Assembly: GCF_001517425.1 (NCBI RefSeq)
Contig: NZ_FBWL01000169.1
Span: 124,001-188,000 of the forward strand
Length of the DNA: 64,000 nucleotides
Source of the DNA: Clostridium sp. C105KSO13
Lineage (GTDB): Bacteria > Bacillota > Clostridia > Lachnospirales > Lachnospiraceae
Direction of reading: 5' to 3'
In this document: piece by piece, positions 60,338 to 64,000 of the stretch
How positions within the stretch are numbered: the first letter of the stretch is position 1
Layout of the letters: the number at the start of each line of letters is the position of its first letter
Program-made: the position numbers and the translations under genes
Notes under the pieces: generated by a model
Database searches by the model: none
What the model saw: only the letters and a program-made list of their open reading frames with translations
What the model was told of the DNA's origin: nothing

Positions 60338-61402
60338 ATGAAAGGACACTGGCATAGCAAAATACTAGCTTTCTTTTTTATCTTTTTCTTATCTGCTGCA
60401 GTGGGCTGCTTTGGATGGGCTGCCACAGACGCGGCAAAGCAGACGGAAGTCAGTACAGAGGCAATCAACAGTGATACGGTTCTTGTCGGAGGTATGCCGG
60501 TGGGAATTTACATGGAGACCGACGGAGTCATGGTTCTGGATACAGATCACATTGAAGGCTTAGATGGTGCTCAATATGAACCGGCATTACATCTTGTAAA
60601 ATGCGGTGATTATATTACCGGGCTAAATGGAAAGACAATTGAAAACAAGAAGGAACTAATGAATGCTTTAAAGAGGTTAGATGAAAAGACAGTAATTCTT
60701 CAGCTTAGGAGAAACGAAGAAATTTTAGATGTAAAAATCAAACCGGTGGAGTGTAAGCCTGATGAATACAAACTTGGGATCTGGGTGAGGGATAATATAC
60801 AAGGTCTTGGAACTGTTACATTTCTGACAAAAAGCAGTATGTTTGGGGCTTTGGGGCACGGGATCCATGATATTGATACAAATACACTGCTTTCTATCGC
60901 TGATGGAACTCTCTATAAAACCAGTATACACTCGGTTAAAAAGGGAGAAAATGGCATCCCCGGAAGCATGGAAGGGATCATCGTCTATAATGGGTATAAT
61001 AGAATCGGCACGATTGAAAAGAACACAGAGGAAGGAATTTATGGTCGTATAGATAAAATCGATGATCTGTTTACAGAGCAGATTCCTGTAGAGACAGCAT
61101 CCAGGAATGAAGTGGAAATCGGGGATGCGACAATGCGTTGCTATATCGACAGCGAAGTGCATGAATATAGTATAAAAGTGACAGATATCGACTTTTCCGG
61201 ACAAGAAGTGAATAAGGGTATCGTAATCCAGGTCACAGACCCGAAACTCCTTGAAAAGACGGGTGGAATCATACAAGGTATGAGCGGAAGTCCCATTCTC
61301 CAAAACGGGAAATTAATAGGCGCAGTAACCCACGTTTTTGTGCAAGATTCCACAAAAGGATACGGGATTTTTATAGATAACATGTTGGAAAATGTTAAGT
61401 AA
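60338..61402 (+). CDS. spoIVB: SpoIVB serine peptidase (S55)
   Basis: 354 residues. N-terminal membrane anchor (about 8-28), PDZ domain (about 80-135, LVKCGDYITGLNGKTIENKK), and S55 peptidase domain with catalytic His in GALGHGIHDIDT near 170-181 and Ser in QGMSGSPIL near 312-320. Secreted from the forespore, it cleaves SpoIVFA and so triggers SigK activation in the mother cell. GGAGAGG precedes the ATG. Sits directly upstream of spo0A, as in most spore formers. Confidence 0.95.
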   Translation: MKGHWHSKILAFFFIFFLSAAVGCFGWAATDAAKQTEVSTEAINSDTVLVGGMPVGIYMETDGVMVLDTDHIEGLDGAQYEPALHLVKCGDYITGLNGKTIENKKELMNALKRLDEKTVILQLRRNEEILDVKIKPVECKPDEYKLGIWVRDNIQGLGTVTFLTKSSMFGALGHGIHDIDTNTLLSIADGTLYKTSIHSVKKGENGIPGSMEGIIVYNGYNRIGTIEKNTEEGIYGRIDKIDDLFTEQIPVETASRNEVEIGDATMRCYIDSEVHEYSIKVTDIDFSGQEVNKGIVIQVTDPKLLEKTGGIIQGMSGSPILQNGKLIGAVTHVFVQDSTKGYGIFIDNMLENVK

Positions 61403-61409
61403 AGGTCTT

Positions 61410-61416
61410 TGTCGAA
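61410..61416 (+). promoter_or_regulatory. 0A box (Spo0A-binding site) upstream of spo0A
   Basis: TGTCGAA is an exact match to the core Spo0A recognition sequence, 103 bases before the spo0A start and 20 bases upstream of its -35. It suggests autoregulation. Confidence 0.5.
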
Positions 61417-61435
61417 ATAACGAAACAATTTACGC

Positions 61436-61465
61436 TTGATTCCGCGTTGAGCAACGGGATATAAT
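61436..61465 (+). promoter_or_regulatory. Promoter of spo0A
   Basis: TTGATT at 61436-61441, 18-base spacer, perfect TATAAT at 61460-61465. The spacer contains the small palindrome CGTTGAGCAACG. Confidence 0.6.
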
Positions 61466-61512
61466 AATCGCGTGGTGTTTTTCAGTTAAGGTCCTTGGAG
61501 GAGAGAGGGATT

Positions 61513-62301
61513 ATGGAACATTTGAACGTGGCCATCGCTGATGATAATGAACGGATTTTGAACTTACTTGAAGAAATTATCAACATGGACAAAGAGCTCA
61601 AGGTGGTTGGAAAGGCAAAAAATGGTGAAGAGATGTGTCAGATTATCAAAAACCAGCAGCCGGATGTGGTTCTTCTTGATCTTATTATGCCGAAAATGGA
61701 TGGATTATCCGTTATGGAGCACGTTAATCAAGATAAAACCATGTCAAAACACCCTGATTTTATTGTCGTAACAGCGGTCGGGCAGGAAAAAATCACAGAA
61801 GACGCCTTCAATAAGGGTGCAAATTACTACATCATGAAACCTTTCAACAATGAGATGTTGGTGAATCGTATCAAAACTGTAAGAAAAGTGTTCCAAAGTC
61901 ACGATAAGAAAAATGAAGAGTTATCTGTGCATTCATGTACCAGAGAAGAAGACCTGGAGAATCGTATTACGAATATGCTCCATGAAATCGGTATACCGGC
62001 TCATATTAAAGGTTATCATTATCTAAGAGATGCGATTATGATGTCTGTCGATGATATGGATGTACTTAATGCAATTACTAAGGTTCTTTATCCCACTGTG
62101 GCAAAGAAGTACCAGACTACATCCAGCCGTGTTGAGCGTGCTATACGCCATGCAATCGAAGTTGCTTGGAATCGGGGAAAATTAGACACATTGGACGAAC
62201 TATTTGGATATACAGTCAGCACGGGCAAAGGGAAACCTACAAATTCAGAATTTATAGCCTTGATTGCCGACACAATTCAGTTAGAGTACAAGCACAGATA
62301 A
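61513..62301 (+). CDS. spo0A: Sporulation master regulator Spo0A
   Basis: 262 residues. Receiver domain (about 1-125) with acidic pair in AIADDNERI (Asp10, Asp11), phosphoacceptor Asp in [11 protein letters not shown] near 56, Thr/Ala at VVTAVGQ and Lys in YYIMKPF. The C-terminal Spo0A effector domain (about 150-262) has the recognition helix [19 protein letters not shown]. It controls entry into sporulation. ATG 61513 has GGAGGAG in front; an in-frame TTG at 61495 lies before that site. Confidence 0.97.
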   Translation: MEHLNVAIADDNERILNLLEEIINMDKELKVVGKAKNGEEMCQIIKNQQPDVVLLDLIMPKMDGLSVMEHVNQDKTMSKHPDFIVVTAVGQEKITEDAFNKGANYYIMKPFNNEMLVNRIKTVRKVFQSHDKKNEELSVHSCTREEDLENRITNMLHEIGIPAHIKGYHYLRDAIMMSVDDMDVLNAITKVLYPTVAKKYQTTSSRVERAIRHAIEVAWNRGKLDTLDELFGYTVSTGKGKPTNSEFIALIADTIQLEYKHR

Positions 62302-62386
62302 TTCTTTCTTTTACCTCCAAAATAGGGTATAATATTTTTCAGTATAAGATTTTAGAGTAAATACTGAGGGTATTGGAGGAAAAGCT

Positions 62387-63835
62387 ATGAAAAACATTTT
62401 GTTTGCAGCTTCAGAATGTGTGCCGTTTATTAAGACAGGAGGTCTTGCGGATGTAGCGGGTTCGCTGCCGAAATACTTCAACAGAAAAAAGTATGACGCA
62501 CGTGTTGTGCTTCCGAAATATTCCTGTATGAACCAGAAATGGAAAGATAAAATGGAAAATATAGACCATTTCTATATGGACATCGCCAATCAGAATCAGT
62601 ATGTGGGAATTTTGAAATGTGTGCATGAGAATGTTATATTTTATTTTATCGACAATGAGTATTATTTCAGCGGTGCTGCTCCCTATGAAGGAGACCCACG
62701 ATGGAATATTGAGAAGTTTGCCTTTTTTTCAAAAGCAGTGTTAAGCATTCTTCCAGTCATTGGATTTCGTCCTGATCTTATACACTGTCATGACTGGCAG
62801 ACCGGGCTGATACCGGTTTATATTGATAATTTCCGTTATCTGGGAGAGTATTACCGTGGAATTAAGACAATTATGACGATACATAACCTGAAGTTCCAGG
62901 GAGTATGGGATACAAAAACCGTCCGTCAGATTACAGAACTGCCGGAGTATTATTTTGTACCGGACAAAATGGAAGCATACAACGATGCTAATCTTCTAAA
63001 AGGCGGAATTGTATATGCAGACAAAGTGACGACAGTAAGCCAGACTTATGCAGAAGAAATTAAGACACATTTTTATGGAGAAGGCCTTGATGGTCTGATG
63101 GTGGCCCGTTCCAACGATTTATGCGGTATTGTGAACGGACTTGATTACGAAGAATACAGTCCTTTTTCGGACACAAGAATTACAAAGAAGTTTACATCTG
63201 ATACCTTCCGCAGAAACAAACCAGTCAACAAACTTGCATTGCAGAAAGAATTGGGACTGGAGAGAAATCCCAAGGTCATGCTCATTGGAATAGTATCAAG
63301 ATTAACAGATCAAAAGGGATTGGATTTGATAGACTATATCATGGATGAGTTGTGTCAGGATGCCGTTCAGATTGTTGTACTTGGCACGGGCGAAGCGAGA
63401 TATGAGAATATGTTCCGTCATTTTGCATGGAAGTATTCAGGAAAAGTATCCGCGAACATCTTTTATTCGGAAGACTTATCCCATCGGATTTATGCATCCT
63501 GCGATGCGTTTTTGATGCCGTCGCTGTTTGAACCATGTGGTTTAAGCCAGCTTATGAGCCTTCGCTACGGCACAATTCCGATTGTAAGGGAAACAGGAGG
63601 ATTAAAAGATACAGTAGAACCATACAACGAGTTTGACAAAACCGGGACCGGCTTCAGTTTTGCAAATTATAATGCAGAGGAACTGCTGAACACGATTCGT
63701 TATGCAGGACATATTTATTATGATAAGAAACGTGATTGGAATAAAATTGTAGAGCACGCAATGAATCAGGATTTTTCCTGGAAGAATTCAGCCAGACAGT
63801 ATCAGGATTTATACAGGGATCTGATTGGAGAATAA
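62387..63835 (+). CDS. glgA: Glycogen synthase (ADP-glucose type)
   Basis: 482 residues, GT5 family. N-terminal IKTGGLADVAGSLPKYF near 16-32 is the ADP-glucose-binding KxGGL motif; the C-terminal half has PSLFEPCGLSQLMSLRYGTIPI near 380-400 with the catalytic Glu. It elongates alpha-1,4-glucan. GGAGG precedes the ATG and a TATAAT at 62328-62333 lies upstream without a good -35. No other glg genes are in the window. Confidence 0.95.
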   Translation: MKNILFAASECVPFIKTGGLADVAGSLPKYFNRKKYDARVVLPKYSCMNQKWKDKMENIDHFYMDIANQNQYVGILKCVHENVIFYFIDNEYYFSGAAPYEGDPRWNIEKFAFFSKAVLSILPVIGFRPDLIHCHDWQTGLIPVYIDNFRYLGEYYRGIKTIMTIHNLKFQGVWDTKTVRQITELPEYYFVPDKMEAYNDANLLKGGIVYADKVTTVSQTYAEEIKTHFYGEGLDGLMVARSNDLCGIVNGLDYEEYSPFSDTRITKKFTSDTFRRNKPVNKLALQKELGLERNPKVMLIGIVSRLTDQKGLDLIDYIMDELCQDAVQIVVLGTGEARYENMFRHFAWKYSGKVSANIFYSEDLSHRIYASCDAFLMPSLFEPCGLSQLMSLRYGTIPIVRETGGLKDTVEPYNEFDKTGTGFSFANYNAEELLNTIRYAGHIYYDKKRDWNKIVEHAMNQDFSWKNSARQYQDLYRDLIGE

Positions 63836-63886
63836 GAAAATCAGCTTTTGAAAAGAGCTTAAGATAAAGACAGGAGAGTAAATTAC

Positions 63887-64000
63887 ATGAAGATTATAGA
63901 TAAACTGAAAGAAGACCGGATACACATATCTTTTGAGGTTTTTCCGCCGAAGACAGATGCCGGATTTGATAATGTGTTACAGGCAACGGACAGAATTGCA
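63887..64000 (+). CDS. metF: Methylenetetrahydrofolate reductase, 5' end
   Basis: 38 residues are visible before the window ends. KIIDKLKEDRIHISFEVFPP and KTDAGFDNVLQA match the N-terminal SFEFFPPK-type signature of MetF. CAGGAGAG lies ten bases before the ATG. It reduces methylenetetrahydrofolate to methyltetrahydrofolate. Partial, so domain content beyond this point is unknown. Confidence 0.85.
   Translation, partial: MKIIDKLKEDRIHISFEVFPPKTDAGFDNVLQATDRIA

Noticed and set aside
1-64000. CRISPR array, prophage, insertion sequence or defence system
   Set aside because: No regularly spaced repeats, integrase, transposase, phage structural or nuclease/methylase gene sets were found; decayed patches contain only metabolic or membrane-protein remnants.

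Overview
The window reads as chromosomal DNA of an anaerobic, endospore-forming member of the Clostridia, most likely a Lachnospiraceae gut bacterium. The grounds are the complete spoIIIA operon, spoIVB and spo0A, T-box and lysine-riboswitch leaders, a trimeric [FeFe]-hydrogenase system, and the order nusB-xseA-xseB-ispA-dxs-tlyA-nadK-argR-recN-spoIVB-spo0A that is typical of this group. Base composition and start-codon use (ATG with some GTG and TTG, strong GGAGG ribosome sites) look uniform apart from two short AT-rich decayed patches. I see no prophage, insertion sequence, CRISPR array or defence island.

Layout. 1-2.2 kb: 3' end of ATP-dependent PEP carboxykinase, a 6S RNA gene, and a YihY/BrkB membrane protein. 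2.2-8.3 kb: Phe T-box, pheS-pheT, queA and a LysM/GH18 spore-cortex-type hydrolase. 8.3-9.5 kb: decayed remnants (ACR3-like arsenite permease, frameshifted CPBP protease). 9.6-12.3 kb: lysine riboswitch and a two-gene ABC importer whose binding protein and permease are fused. 12.3-16.1 kb: Trp T-box, trpXYZ importer and a Cu/Zn-SOD-like protein. 16.2-21.2 kb: diguanylate cyclase, then class I ribonucleotide reductase with an NrdR-like box between -35 and -10. 21.3-23.3 kb: ECF S-component plus DUF4430 lipid-anchored or membrane protein, two pseudogene remnants, tRNA-Gly(CCC).

23.4-34.9 kb is the most interesting block: two divergent operons. The rightward one encodes an electron-bifurcating type HydABC [FeFe]-hydrogenase, interleaved with an orphan ATPase and a small [2Fe-2S] protein, then a PAS-containing sensory hydrogenase and a SpoIIE-type PP2C phosphatase. 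The leftward one encodes two DRTGG proteins, an RsbW-type kinase, a second, more degenerate hydrogenase-like protein and a PHP phosphoesterase. Together they look like a redox or H2-responsive phosphorylation switch wired to hydrogenase expression.

34.9-39.0 kb: folate operon folC-folE-HD-folP-folBK in which the HD protein is a candidate for a missing step. 39.0-41.6 kb (minus): tyrA-aroA with a long hairpin between them. 41.7-44.4 kb: rpsO-pnp. 44.4-49.6 kb: spoIIIAA-AH behind a good SigE-type promoter. 49.6-62.3 kb: prfC, Asp23-family yqhY, nusB with a leader containing competing hairpins, exonuclease VII, isoprenoid genes, tlyA, nadK, argR, recN, spoIVB, spo0A. The window ends with glgA and the start of metF.

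All assignments come from reading motifs and gene order; no database search was run.
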